This document shows positions 18,778 to 27,944 of a stretch of 64,000 bases of DNA, in pieces. The translations under genes were made by a program, and so were the position numbers. How positions within the stretch are numbered: the first letter of the stretch is position 1; every line of letters starts with the position of its first letter. Under the pieces are notes generated by a model, which was not told the DNA's origin, searched no databases, and saw nothing but the letters and a program-made list of their open reading frames with translations. The DNA comes from Pseudoalteromonas rhizosphaerae (GTDB lineage: Bacteria; Pseudomonadota; Gammaproteobacteria; Enterobacterales; Alteromonadaceae), in NCBI RefSeq assembly GCF_902498845.1, contig NZ_CABVLM010000014.1:82007-146006 (forward strand). The letters run 5' to 3'.

Positions 18778-19191
18778 TTACTGTAATTGTTGTAGCAGCT
18801 GAGCTATTTCAGCTTTCAGCGCTTTATCAGGAATTTTATTTGCGCTAACCTGCGCAGCTTGTAAACTTGCGATAGCAGCTTCGGTTTGCCCTAGTTCAAC
18901 ATGCATAGTTGCCATCGCATAACCAATTGACGACATATAATCTTTCGCATTGATGGCGCTGGCTTTAGCTAATGCTTTTTCATAGATCAACAACGCATCG
19001 GCAAACTCATCGGTAAAATCAGCGAGCGTTTCCCACTGTACAGGATGATCTTTCTCAGTATTTTCATGCTCAATACACAGTGCTTTTAGCTGCCCATAGA
19101 GTGAATCGAACGTAACTTGATCTTGCTGCTGTGCAGCATTCATTAGCTCACCGGCTAAGTTCAATACTGATTTATACAGTTTTGTATTCAT
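18778..19191 (-). CDS. TPR-like helical protein of unknown function
   Basis: The 137-residue protein is predicted to be all helical, with tetratricopeptide-like spacing: YEKALAKASAINAKDYMSSI, then ATMHVELGQTEAAIASLQAA. No signal peptide or membrane helix is visible. It stands 37 bp upstream of the acetyltransferase gene and probably belongs to the same transcript. Function cannot be assigned. Confidence 0.65.
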   Translation of the reverse strand: MNTKLYKSVLNLAGELMNAAQQQDQVTFDSLYGQLKALCIEHENTEKDHPVQWETLADFTDEFADALLIYEKALAKASAINAKDYMSSIGYAMATMHVELGQTEAAIASLQAAQVSANKIPDKALKAEIAQLLQQLQ

Positions 19192-19381
19192 TATTCTTTC
19201 ATTACCTTTTGTTAGAAATTACAGCCAAATTAACTATCTTGCATGGCTAAGAACAACAACTCAAAGCGAAACGAAAGAAAATACAAGGCCGAGAGCGTAC
19301 TATTCTAATACACTCGAGACTAAAATGATTCATTCTAAAGCGTATCAAGCCTAAGGCGGGGGAAAAATCTCAGCTCAAATC

Positions 19382-19413
19382 AGGTGATAACCCCCTGTTA
19401 CAAGTTATCACCT
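19382..19413 (-). terminator. Hairpin downstream of paired DMT transporter genes
   Basis: Perfect 10-base arms AGGTGATAAC and GTTATCACCT are separated by 12 bases, 26 bp past the stop of the minus-strand gene at 19439. There is no good T tract. Confidence 0.5.
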
Positions 19414-19438
19414 CAGCCAAATTTTTATTGTTTCAAGG

Positions 19439-19900
19439 CTAACTCTCAGTTTTTGCTGTATCTTTACCACTTGCATGAATAAAATACAGCGCAATACCCA
19501 AACATATTACAGCGCCAATACGACTTGGCGAAAAAGCAATCACATCGTTACCAAGCCAACCAAAATTATCAATTAACATACTCATAAATAATTGACCGAA
19601 TATTACCGCAACCGTTGCGACTGCAGTGCCAATTCGCTGCACAGCAAACACCATTATCACGATATAGGGTACTCCACACATTGCCCCTAATAATTGCCAC
19701 TTTGGCACATCCAACAGGGTTAGCGCATGCCTAGGTTCAAAATAAAAGATAAGTAACCCAGTGATCAACGCCCCTACCGAAAAGGTTAAAAATGCGCAGC
19801 GAAAAACACCTACTTTACTTCCTAGTTGGCCATTAATGGCAGCCTGAATACTCAAGGTTGCACCACCAATCACCGCCAAAATTATCATAATTATAGTCAT
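19439..19900 (-). CDS. DMT-superfamily small membrane transporter (DUF606/YdcZ type), subunit 2
   Basis: The 153-residue protein has five hydrophobic segments and the DUF606 signature: a Gly-rich first helix with SIQAAINGQLG, then LLGAMCGVPYIVIMVFA near 69 and GQLFMSMLIDNFGW near 102. Members are half-size DMT transporters that often occur as pairs and probably form dual-topology or heteromeric carriers. It lies 9 bp downstream of a second member (19910), as typical for such pairs. Confidence 0.85.
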   Translation of the reverse strand: MTIIMIILAVIGGATLSIQAAINGQLGSKVGVFRCAFLTFSVGALITGLLIFYFEPRHALTLLDVPKWQLLGAMCGVPYIVIMVFAVQRIGTAVATVAVIFGQLFMSMLIDNFGWLGNDVIAFSPSRIGAVICLGIALYFIHASGKDTAKTES

Positions 19901-19909
19901 CAGCGTCCC

Positions 19910-20344
19910 CTAACCTTGTGCCATTAAAATTAATGCAATGACAATAAAAAATAATGCCATAAGCCGTTTGCGGTCAATCTGGCGATGTTGACTACCAAAT
20001 AAACCATAATGATCTATCAGCAAACTTTTCGCTATTTGTCCCATCAAGATACTGATCATCGTCATAGCAATACCTATCACAGGTGCTGTGAACGTCAATA
20101 TAACGACATAAACAGGCCCCAACACGCCACCTAACAATGTCCATGATGGTTGTTTGAAAAAAGATGGGCTATTCCGAGGACTAAAAAATAGCATCAACAT
20201 AAAGGTAAGAGCAGCACCAACACCAAACACACTAAATGTGGCCCATAATTCTCCAACCTCACCACCTAAAGGGCCCAATAAGCCTGCTTCTACAGACAGC
20301 CCCATTCCTCCCATAACGACAATTAAAATCAAAATAAACTGCAT
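19910..20344 (-). CDS. DMT-superfamily small membrane transporter (DUF606/YdcZ type), subunit 1
   Basis: This 144-residue membrane protein is the partner of the gene at 19439, with the same architecture: GMGLSVEAGLLGPLGG, LLGGVLGPVYVVILTF near 70, and GQIAKSLLIDHYGLFG near 102. A pair suggests a heterodimeric transporter of unknown substrate. The divergently transcribed LysR gene at 20439 is 94 bp away and is the likely regulator. Confidence 0.85.
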   Translation of the reverse strand: MQFILILIVVMGGMGLSVEAGLLGPLGGEVGELWATFSVFGVGAALTFMLMLFFSPRNSPSFFKQPSWTLLGGVLGPVYVVILTFTAPVIGIAMTMISILMGQIAKSLLIDHYGLFGSQHRQIDRKRLMALFFIVIALILMAQG

Positions 20345-20438
20345 GCAAATCTCCTATTAATAAGGAATACATAATAACCTAGAGCTTTAACGCGAAAAAT
20401 GGGATTATATAAGAAAGACTTTTGCAGGATTTGCACAA

Positions 20439-21374
20439 ATGAATGATTTCAGTTCGATCAATATCAGAGCGTTAAAATTTTTTATCGCCGTGTATAAATG
20501 TAAAAGCTTTTCTGTTGTTGCTCGACATGAAAATGTATCGCCTTCTATGGTCTCTAGAGTAATTTTGCAACTTGAAGATGCCCTTGGTCAGCAACTTTTT
20601 TACCGTAACACAAGAGCAATAATGCCAACCGAAGCGGGCCGAATTTTTCATGATTATGCGCGCTCAATGACCGAGCAACTCAACGAAGTACGTAACGAGC
20701 TGCAAGATAGAGCAACTCAACCCAAAGGGTTAATAAGAATTAATGCGCCGGTTTTTTTCGGACAAAAACACATAGCGCCTTGGCTTGGTGAGTTTTTAAA
20801 TCGCTATCCGAAAATTCAAGTAGAGTTGACTCAAACCGATGATTTTATCGATCCGCATATTGATGCCGCTGACGTGATTTTTCGTATCGGATCTCTTGCA
20901 GATTCATCGTTACATGCTAAAACATTAGGACTGCAAACTTATCATTTAGCCGCATCCCCTGCTTATCTGAAAAAATATGGCACACCAAAAGTGCCGGCTG
21001 ATCTTAGTCAGCATCAGGGCTTAATTTATAGCGGTTCATCGGGGCAAAATCGTTGGTTATTCAAAATTAATTCGTCATGGCAGCAGCAAAGTGTAATACC
21101 GACTTTAGTATCTAACAATGCTGAAACGCTGTTTATCGGGGCTTTGAACGACATGGGAATTGTATTATTCCCTGATTGGTTAATTGGTGAAAGCTTAAAA
21201 ACAGGCGCTCTTGTTTCACTCTTAAGTGAATTTGCGCCAACAATAAAAACAGGACCACAAAATATTACTGCAATTTACCCTAATACACGACAACCACCGT
21301 TAAATGTTCGAGTATGTATTGATTACTTTAGTGAAGTTTATGGCAACCCGCCGTACTGGAAATACCAAAATTAA
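20439..21374 (+). CDS. LysR-family transcriptional regulator
   Basis: The 311-residue protein has the LysR N-terminal helix-turn-helix (KSFSVVARHENVSPSMVSRV, residues 22-41) followed by LEDALGQQLFYR. The C-terminal effector domain has the pattern of the CrgA/AaeR group, with RIGSLADSSLHAKTLG near 150. It is divergent from the paired DMT genes and probably activates or represses them from the shared 94-bp region. The inducer is unknown. Confidence 0.9.
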   Translation: MNDFSSINIRALKFFIAVYKCKSFSVVARHENVSPSMVSRVILQLEDALGQQLFYRNTRAIMPTEAGRIFHDYARSMTEQLNEVRNELQDRATQPKGLIRINAPVFFGQKHIAPWLGEFLNRYPKIQVELTQTDDFIDPHIDAADVIFRIGSLADSSLHAKTLGLQTYHLAASPAYLKKYGTPKVPADLSQHQGLIYSGSSGQNRWLFKINSSWQQQSVIPTLVSNNAETLFIGALNDMGIVLFPDWLIGESLKTGALVSLLSEFAPTIKTGPQNITAIYPNTRQPPLNVRVCIDYFSEVYGNPPYWKYQN

Positions 21375-21573
21375 GTATCTACGTTATGCTCTAACGGGTG
21401 CAAACAGACCAATAGTGATACCTAAAAAAACACACACGCTCAGCACACAATTGCATGCAGCTAAGTGACGCAGTTACTCACTGATTTTTTGGTGAATAAT
21501 TTACTCTGAGAGTAGATTTATACACTACAACTAGGGGTATACTGGAAATAGGTTTTCAATTGTGGAAAATAGT

Positions 21574-22410
21574 ATGCTCCCAACAACACACCCTATTTTT
21601 TGGCGCGACCCCGAGTTACCATTTGTCGAGCTGCGCCAAGTATTAGATGGCCGCAAAGTCACTTATGCTCCCCACTCCCACCAGCAATGGTCAATTGGCG
21701 CAATTTTAGCGGGGCAAAGTGAATTCATTTGTGAAGATCGTCTACATCAAGTAACACATGGTAATCTAGTATTAATGAACCCTGATGAAGTCCACGCCTG
21801 TAATCCAAAGCAAAACTCAGCGTGGGCTTATTACATGATGCATATAGATAAAAATTGGTTAGCAGCGTTATTGTTCGAGTCTGGCGTCACAAAGCAACAA
21901 AACTGGCAAGGAAGTCGCTTGGATACAGTGCTACTACCACAGCTTTATCAGGACTTTGTTATCTTGTGCCAAAACCTAATGACAAATACGTTTACCGCAG
22001 CACAAAAGCGCACGTTGCTAAGTAGTTACTTCGTACAATTATTTACGTACCTTGATTGCGTTGAGCCATTACACGAGCAAACGTTATTACCTGAAAATAA
22101 GCTATATCAAGTAGCGAACTACCTGAATGAGCACTGTTTTGAAGACCAATCAATTAACACAATCAGTAAACTTTTTGGCTTTAGCAGCAGTTATTTAGTG
22201 CGCGCTTTTAAACGTCATTTTAATATGACTCCGCACGCTTATCGGTTAAATCGTCGTATTCAATTAGGTCAGCAAGCACTAAAACAAGGCCAGCCAATAG
22301 CAAGTATCGCTCACAGTGCAGGTTTTAGTGATCAAGCGCATTTTCAGCGGGTCTTTAAACAACGCGTAGCGGCAACTCCCGAGCAATATCGCCGTACTTT
22401 ATCACTGTAA
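21574..22410 (+). CDS. AraC-family regulator with N-terminal cupin sensor
   Basis: The product has an AraC-type cupin (FVELRQVLDGRKVTYAPHSH near the start, where HSHQQWSIG is a typical metal or ligand loop) and a C-terminal pair of helix-turn-helix motifs (INTISKLFGFSSSYLVRAFK, then PIASIAHSAGFSDQAHFQRV). I chose ATG at 21574, which has GGAAA seven bases upstream; an in-frame GTG at 21562 would add four residues. It is convergent with a LysE exporter gene only 10 bp away; such regulators are often found beside LysE-type exporters. Confidence 0.88.
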   Translation: MLPTTHPIFWRDPELPFVELRQVLDGRKVTYAPHSHQQWSIGAILAGQSEFICEDRLHQVTHGNLVLMNPDEVHACNPKQNSAWAYYMMHIDKNWLAALLFESGVTKQQNWQGSRLDTVLLPQLYQDFVILCQNLMTNTFTAAQKRTLLSSYFVQLFTYLDCVEPLHEQTLLPENKLYQVANYLNEHCFEDQSINTISKLFGFSSSYLVRAFKRHFNMTPHAYRLNRRIQLGQQALKQGQPIASIAHSAGFSDQAHFQRVFKQRVAATPEQYRRTLSL

Positions 22411-22420
22411 ATTAAAACCA

Positions 22421-23011
22421 CTAAATCAATAATAAAAAGCAGCTGCCAGCCAGTAATAGTGCAAGAATTTTATTCATCACTCGCATTTTAGCTGGGCTTT
22501 GAAAATGCTGCCCGAGCCGTATACCTAGCCAAACCCAACAGCCAAGTGATAACCAACAAATAGGTAAATATAAACTTGCAAAAGTAACCAGTTCAAATCC
22601 TTGCGCCCCTGGACTATATGCTGCAATGCCTGATAAAGAAGCCAACCACGCTTTAGGGTTAAGCCATTGCATGATCACACCTGTCATAAAGGTAGGGGCA
22701 TTTTGCTTAGCGTCAGCTGTGAGGCCGCCATCATCGATAAATAATTGATAACTGAGATAAAGTAAAAAAGCGATACCGAGCCACTGTAATATACCAGTGA
22801 TCCAGGCTAATTGCGCAATGAGATAATGCAAACTAAAACCAATAAACAAAAATAATGCAATGAAACCAAAGGTAGCACCAGTCACAAATATTAAGCCTCT
22901 TTTTGCCCCATATCGCGCACTACTACTTAACGAAACAAGGTTAACTGGCCCGGGTGATATAGACGCCGCCAAGGCAAATAGTGCCATTGAGATGATCACT
23001 GATAAAGTCAT
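22421..23011 (-). CDS. LysE/RhtB-family amino-acid exporter
   Basis: The 196-residue protein has six hydrophobic segments and the LysE signature SPGPVNLVSLSSSARYGAKR near residues 19-38, plus WLNPKAWLASLSG near 115. The family exports amino acids such as lysine, threonine or homoserine. It is convergent with an AraC-type regulator. Confidence 0.88.
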   Translation of the reverse strand: MTLSVIISMALFALAASISPGPVNLVSLSSSARYGAKRGLIFVTGATFGFIALFLFIGFSLHYLIAQLAWITGILQWLGIAFLLYLSYQLFIDDGGLTADAKQNAPTFMTGVIMQWLNPKAWLASLSGIAAYSPGAQGFELVTFASLYLPICWLSLGCWVWLGIRLGQHFQSPAKMRVMNKILALLLAGSCFLLLI

Positions 23012-23195
23012 AACGTATACTTAGGTTATTTAAAGTGGCGTTTATTATCTGTTGTTGCAATAAGCCATGTATTGAACAAAATTGACCTTGTTGTAAATAA
23101 AATAGCATCTGACAAATTACCCCTGCAAAAACACAGCTGCACTAAAAACAATCGGTGATACACTAGAATTAGTCCATCTTACAAATTAGCGAACC

Positions 23196-23600
23196 ATGAA
23201 AGAATGTAATCAATGTGGTAAATGCTGTATTAAATACGGTGGTGGCGATCTGAGCGCCACGCAAGAAGAAATTGATCTATGGGAGATATTTAACCCCGAA
23301 ATCTTTGAGTTCGTTAAAAATAACCAAATATGGTACGACCCACAATCGGGAGTAAAACTAAGCCAATGCCCTTTTCTTGAAATAGCACCAAAAATAAATC
23401 CCCTCGCCGCAAATAAATATACCTGCAGTATTTATTTAGACCGCCCTGAAGATTGCCGCCACTATCCTAGCCTTATCACCGAAATGGTAAGAGACGAATG
23501 CGAAATGATTGAAGTAATCGATTTAGATAACTATAAAAAAGCACAAAGAAAACTTGATCTATTAATGCAAGACAGTCGCCCTGGCGGCTATACAGAATAA
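23196..23600 (+). CDS. YkgJ-family cysteine-cluster protein
   Basis: The 134-residue protein begins with the zinc/iron-chelate binding motif CNQCGKCCIKYGGGD and contains later cysteines in CPFLE, CSIYLDRPEDCRHYP and DECEMIEV. This arrangement matches the CxxCxxCC YkgJ family (UPF0153), thought to bind iron-sulfur or zinc. No partner gene is adjacent. Confidence 0.88.
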   Translation: MKECNQCGKCCIKYGGGDLSATQEEIDLWEIFNPEIFEFVKNNQIWYDPQSGVKLSQCPFLEIAPKINPLAANKYTCSIYLDRPEDCRHYPSLITEMVRDECEMIEVIDLDNYKKAQRKLDLLMQDSRPGGYTE

Positions 23601-23929
23601 AACAGAGCTTAGCTTTGAGTGAGCTCCTAGCCATTAGACTAAAGACTTAGAACCCAGTAATTCATTAATGCATGCCGTATAACTGGCTTTTTCAAAGCAA
23701 TAAACAACAAATATGAAAATAAGGTATTGATTATTAACAATAGAAATTAACTTTTGAATATTTTCTTCTCTGCTGGCTATACCTGCGCCAAGCTACTTTA
23801 ATCCGTCATGCTCGACCTTTGCCTAATCGTAATTGATAAACCTCTACTTTATTCTATCGATTCAATATTCATTGCTTTATACAAGCTGTTTTTTTATTTT
23901 GAGTTAGCAACAATGTTGCAGGAGAATTC
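23601..23929. other. Intergenic region before the DUF3360 gene
   Basis: This 329-bp gap has no open frame that I could support. It contains the promoter of the DUF3360 gene, whose strong AGGAG ribosome binding site lies at about 23919. Otherwise I see nothing in it. Confidence 0.4.
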
Positions 23930-25447
23930 ATGACAACCACGCCAAAAGATGACACGTCCTCCCAAGCTGAGCAGGTAAGCGATACTCAAACCGTTTCCGA
24001 TAGCTATAAAAATCTTCATAAACCAAGCTCTGAGTTTGCCAGTCGAGACGATTATCTCGAGCATGAACTGCAAATTATGCAGCCAAAGCGCTGGCGTCCT
24101 AACTTGCCTTTTCGGGATTACCGCTTCGAATTTGAAGACACGATTCCCGCTATGGCAGGGACAATTGGTAAAGTTGTTATGGTAGGCGCTATTGCCGCCA
24201 CCTTTGCCGCACCGCTTGGTTTAAGTGACGCCTTTGTGTTAGAAAACGTACGCTATGAGTTACTCATAGTGGCTATTTTTATCATCTTGTTTTCAGGTTT
24301 TATTTTACCCACTGCTAACTTAGCGGGAACCCACGGACCACTCATTCCATTAATTCCCATTGTTGTTGCAGCAGGCGGACACCCAATGGCATTCGGGCTA
24401 CTCATTGGCGCCTTAGGGTTACTGCTTGCCATCAGTAAAGGCGGCAGTTTGTTGGCACGACTAACCAGTAAAGGGGTGTGCGGCGGATTATTACTTTACT
24501 TAGGATTCATAGGCACTATATCGCAAGTAAAGAAACTGTTTGCATGGGCTGAACAAATTCAAATGACCCACATTGCCTTCATCGTTATTTTGGCCACTAT
24601 TTTACTGTACGCGCTACTCGAACATTTTAAAAAACGTTGGTTAGCTGTGCCGCTCAGCTGCCTTATTGGTGGTTTAACGGCCTTTGCCTTAGGTGCGCCG
24701 TTTGAATTTAAAACCGCCCCTGGGTTACCAAATATGAACCCTATGTATTGGTGGGGTGAAAACACCGGTTGGATGTTAGGTTTGCCGACTCTTGAAAGCT
24801 TTGTAGTCGTATTGCCCTTTGCCATACTGGCAGTGGCCATGTGGTCGCCAGACTTTTTAGGCCATCAAGTATTCCAAAAGATCAGCTACCCAAAACGCAC
24901 TGAAAAAGTGCAAATGAACATTGACGATACTATGCTCAGTGCATCAGTTAGGCAAACCTTTGGCTCTATTTTAGGTGGGTCTAACTTCACCTCATCATGG
25001 GGCACGTATATTGTGCCTGCCGCGATTGCTAAGCGCCCTATTCCAGCTGGTGCAATTTTAACCGCACTTTTTTGTGTAATTGCAGGTATATGGGGTTATC
25101 CAATGGATCTCGCCATTTGGCAACCGGTACTGTGTGTGGCGTTAATAGTGGGTGTATTTATCCCACTGCTTGAGGCAGGTATGGAAATGACTCGCGAAGG
25201 TAAAACCACGCAATCAGCAGCTATTGTGGTATTTGCTTCAACGTTAGTAAACCCAGCGTTTGGCTGGTCACTGACCATGCTGCTCGATAACTTAGGCTTA
25301 ATTGGCTGTAAAGAGCGCAGCTCTGAGCTGACCCATATGAGTCGCTGGATCATTCCGCTGTTTATGTTTGTATTATTGACCAGTGTTATGGCCATGGTGG
25401 GCATGCTGCCAGGTATTCCAGCGTTGCTAGAAAACTTTAGGCACTAA
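23930..25447 (+). CDS. DUF3360 NCS2-like membrane transporter
   Basis: The 505-residue protein has a hydrophilic N-terminus of about 90 residues (with KPSSEFASRDDYLEHELQIM and LPFRDYRFEFEDTIPAMAGT) and then about twelve membrane helices. This matches the DUF3360 family, known from Vibrio and Alteromonadales and related to NCS2/SulP folds. Substrate is unknown. The start has a clear AGGAGAATTC spacing to ATG. A strong G/C-rich terminator follows it. Confidence 0.8.
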   Translation: MTTTPKDDTSSQAEQVSDTQTVSDSYKNLHKPSSEFASRDDYLEHELQIMQPKRWRPNLPFRDYRFEFEDTIPAMAGTIGKVVMVGAIAATFAAPLGLSDAFVLENVRYELLIVAIFIILFSGFILPTANLAGTHGPLIPLIPIVVAAGGHPMAFGLLIGALGLLLAISKGGSLLARLTSKGVCGGLLLYLGFIGTISQVKKLFAWAEQIQMTHIAFIVILATILLYALLEHFKKRWLAVPLSCLIGGLTAFALGAPFEFKTAPGLPNMNPMYWWGENTGWMLGLPTLESFVVVLPFAILAVAMWSPDFLGHQVFQKISYPKRTEKVQMNIDDTMLSASVRQTFGSILGGSNFTSSWGTYIVPAAIAKRPIPAGAILTALFCVIAGIWGYPMDLAIWQPVLCVALIVGVFIPLLEAGMEMTREGKTTQSAAIVVFASTLVNPAFGWSLTMLLDNLGLIGCKERSSELTHMSRWIIPLFMFVLLTSVMAMVGMLPGIPALLENFRH

Positions 25448-25450
25448 TAC

Positions 25451-25491
25451 AAAAAGGGGGGAAGCCAGTACAGCGCTTACCCCCCCTTTTT
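25451..25491. terminator. Strong bidirectional terminator between DUF3360 gene and MYG1 gene
   Basis: AAAAAGGGGGG (25451-25461) and CCCCCCCTTTTT (25480-25491) form a long G/C stem with an 18-base loop and a T run. It serves the plus-strand gene and may also serve the convergent MYG1 gene. Confidence 0.8.
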
Positions 25492-25509
25492 AATAACCGT
25501 GACTTCGTT

Positions 25510-26382
25510 TTATTCGTCTTGCAACGCCATAGCAGCAAGTTTCATGGTACTTGCAAATGATTCTGCGCCAGCGATAAACAAGCCATTGTGGCAAAACATT
25601 GCGTCATCAATGCCCGTTTGCGCTTGAAATGCAGCATCTGATAAACCAGCCCATGCTTTTGGTAGTGACTTTCTGTCTTCAAATGAACCCGGTTCAACAG
25701 GCACCGTTTGCAAAATCCATTTGCCTGAATGCGATGGATAAACCATGTATAACGCTTCTTGCGATAAAGCATGCACGGTTTTTTTCCACGGCGTATATTG
25801 CTCTAATACAATCACTCTTGCATCATCTGCGTTATCAATCGCTTTAGCGACGATTGCTTTAGCATTAATGCCGCCACTGGCTGCTGCAATAAAACGTGTT
25901 AAAACACGCGATGCAAATTCAACCGCCTCATCAAAACAACGATCAAAGTCACTTTCCTCTTGCCATGTTGGGTTAAACATTGAAATTGTTTGGCTAAGAC
26001 TGATCCCTTTCGATACACCTTCAACATGACCGCAATCAATCGCATCAATGGTCGATACCAAACCGGCATCAACTGCATGCGCAACATCTTGGTCACCCTG
26101 ACACAGCTCTAAACCATATTTTTGCCAAATTAAACCAAATGATGAGTATGGGATGCCATTTTCACGCTCGCCGGCACCGCCACGTTGGTGATGATCAAAA
26201 CGTCCAGCAGCTGGGTCATATTCGCCGCCAACATCAATCACTATGTCAGCTTGCGCGATTAATTCTAAATCACGGGTACGTATAAGTTTAAAAGTAGGAA
26301 GAATATGCCTAAGTGCGGCGATACTAAACACATCATCCGCATGAAAATTACCGTTATGAGTTGCTACTGTTATATCATTCAT
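25510..26382 (-). CDS. MYG1-family metal-dependent hydrolase
   Basis: The 290-residue protein matches MYG1/UPF0160. The N-terminal motif VATHNGNFHADDVFSIAALR carries the metal-binding His and Asp residues, DVGGEYDPAAGRFDHHQRGG near 50-69 supplies the DHH-like signature, and HAVDAGLVSTIDAIDCGH lies near 102. Eukaryotic MYG1 has exonuclease activity on RNA; the bacterial members are not well studied. Length is close to bacterial homologues. Confidence 0.9.
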   Translation of the reverse strand: MNDITVATHNGNFHADDVFSIAALRHILPTFKLIRTRDLELIAQADIVIDVGGEYDPAAGRFDHHQRGGAGERENGIPYSSFGLIWQKYGLELCQGDQDVAHAVDAGLVSTIDAIDCGHVEGVSKGISLSQTISMFNPTWQEESDFDRCFDEAVEFASRVLTRFIAAASGGINAKAIVAKAIDNADDARVIVLEQYTPWKKTVHALSQEALYMVYPSHSGKWILQTVPVEPGSFEDRKSLPKAWAGLSDAAFQAQTGIDDAMFCHNGLFIAGAESFASTMKLAAMALQDE

Positions 26383-26425
26383 TTATTTAATATCATTTTA
26401 GAAAGGAGTAAGAAGACGGCGAAAT

Positions 26426-26686
26426 TTAAACTGATCCGTTAGCACAAAATAGATAAGTCAAAATTACAAGCACAACAGTATACGCTATCGGCGAGCAGCC
26501 CACAAAAACAGTGAACCACTTTGTGGTAATTAATCGTCTAGAGGAAGATAAGCGACAGTAATAACAAAGCAACAGTAGATTGATGGTAAAAACATAACCA
26601 ATCCATACATGAACTGTCTTCAGTAAAACTTTCTCCTCGAGCGATACCTCAGTCTTTGCTAAATAAAATTGCCGAACCCACGGCCA
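26426..26686 (-). pseudogene. Possible start-less cytochrome b-like membrane protein fragment
   Basis: A reading frame without any ATG runs 87 codons on the minus strand, from a stop at 26687-26689 to TAA at 26426. It encodes WVRQFYLAKTEVSLEEKVLL followed by KTVHVWIGYVFTINLLLL and another hydrophobic helix. The His-containing first helix resembles bacterial cytochrome b561-type membrane subunits. Without a start it is probably a decayed remnant. It could also be a chance frame. It occupies most of the 334-bp gap between MYG1 and MscS genes. Confidence 0.3.
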
Positions 26687-26716
26687 TTAAACTAAGTATA
26701 TTATTTAAAGAGCAAG

Positions 26717-27808
26717 TTAAATAATATTGTTGCCTTGCTCAGGATCGCGAGAGCGCTCAGCTTGTTCACGAATTTCATCAGCATCACTGCTCACATCATC
26801 AATATCAGCATCCAGATGCGCAATCGGTTTGACTTTTTGATCTTGCGTAGTGGGTTGTTCCGGAGTCTTTTGTGCTTGCTCACTTGCCGGTGCATTTAAA
26901 ATAATCCGTTCACGAGCATCATCAGGCATACTAATACCATGCGCGTTAAAGCTATTAACCATTTCACGCATCAATTGCGACGCTACCTTAACCGGGCTGT
27001 TTTGCTCACTATTAACCCAAAAGTAAATACTGAGATTGATAGTGGCTGAGCCTAATTCATCAAGTAACACCTGTGGGGCCGGATCTTTTAGCACAGCAGC
27101 TTGTTTATCCATTAAACTCAGCGCTAACTGCTGAGTGTTACGTATATCGTTATCGTAACCTATGCCTATTTTATAGTGACCGCGCATTTTCGGATTAGCA
27201 GTAAGGTTTTTAATCACATTTTTATAAACAGTCGCATTAGGTATTTGAATATGATTACCATCAAAATCAACTAATGTGGTCGCCCGCGCAGTGACCTTTT
27301 TTACTACCCCTAAGCAGCCATCGACTTCAATAACATCATCAATACGAAAAGGACGTTGCACACTTAATAGCATGCTCGATATAAAGTTCTCTGCAATATC
27401 ACGAAATGCAAAACCTAAGATTAGCCCGACTAATCCAGTTCCGCTCATTATCGCCACGGCAAATTCACTTAAGCCTGCTAAGCGTAAAAATAAATAAACT
27501 CCAAACAAAATGATCACAGTACTAATAAAGCGACGAGCAACAACATGCAATAACCGCCTTTCACTTACATAGCCAATAGGTTTCACTAATAAATAAGACA
27601 CAGGCTTTGCTAAAAAATAGCACACGATTATTGCTGCTATACCTAAAGTGAGAGCGGGTAACATTTGCCAAGCACTTTGTAAAAAATGCGCAATTTGTGA
27701 GTTTATACCTTGCCAAGATACTGGCGCTAAAGGATCCGCGTTGGTACTCGTTGTTTGTATTTTTAATGCGCTAATAATTTGATTATTAATACTATTCATT
27801 ATTTCCAT
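26717..27808 (-). CDS. MscS-family small-conductance mechanosensitive channel
   Basis: The 363-residue protein has three or so membrane helices. The pore-lining TM3 is GTGLVGLILGFAFRDIAENF near 125-144, with the Gly/Ala spacing of MscS. The beta domain follows with FRIDDVIEVDG near 154 and IPNATVYKNVIKNLT near 190. A long charged C-terminal tail (about 310-363) with a Glu/Gln/Asp bias is unusual but common in marine homologues. Channels of this type release osmolytes on hypo-osmotic shock. The start may be ATG at 27808 or 27799. Confidence 0.92.
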   Translation of the reverse strand: MEIMNSINNQIISALKIQTTSTNADPLAPVSWQGINSQIAHFLQSAWQMLPALTLGIAAIIVCYFLAKPVSYLLVKPIGYVSERRLLHVVARRFISTVIILFGVYLFLRLAGLSEFAVAIMSGTGLVGLILGFAFRDIAENFISSMLLSVQRPFRIDDVIEVDGCLGVVKKVTARATTLVDFDGNHIQIPNATVYKNVIKNLTANPKMRGHYKIGIGYDNDIRNTQQLALSLMDKQAAVLKDPAPQVLLDELGSATINLSIYFWVNSEQNSPVKVASQLMREMVNSFNAHGISMPDDARERIILNAPASEQAQKTPEQPTTQDQKVKPIAHLDADIDDVSSDADEIREQAERSRDPEQGNNII

Positions 27809-27944
27809 ATGTAACTCATGCGCTCTTTATTGATGAAACCATTAATTCTGTAGAAGCAAATTAAACGCCAACTTAAGCTGGCAAGCACCTTGCACCTTAA
27901 CTTCTAATAAATAGTGACTAATAACCATCAGCAAGGAATAAAAT

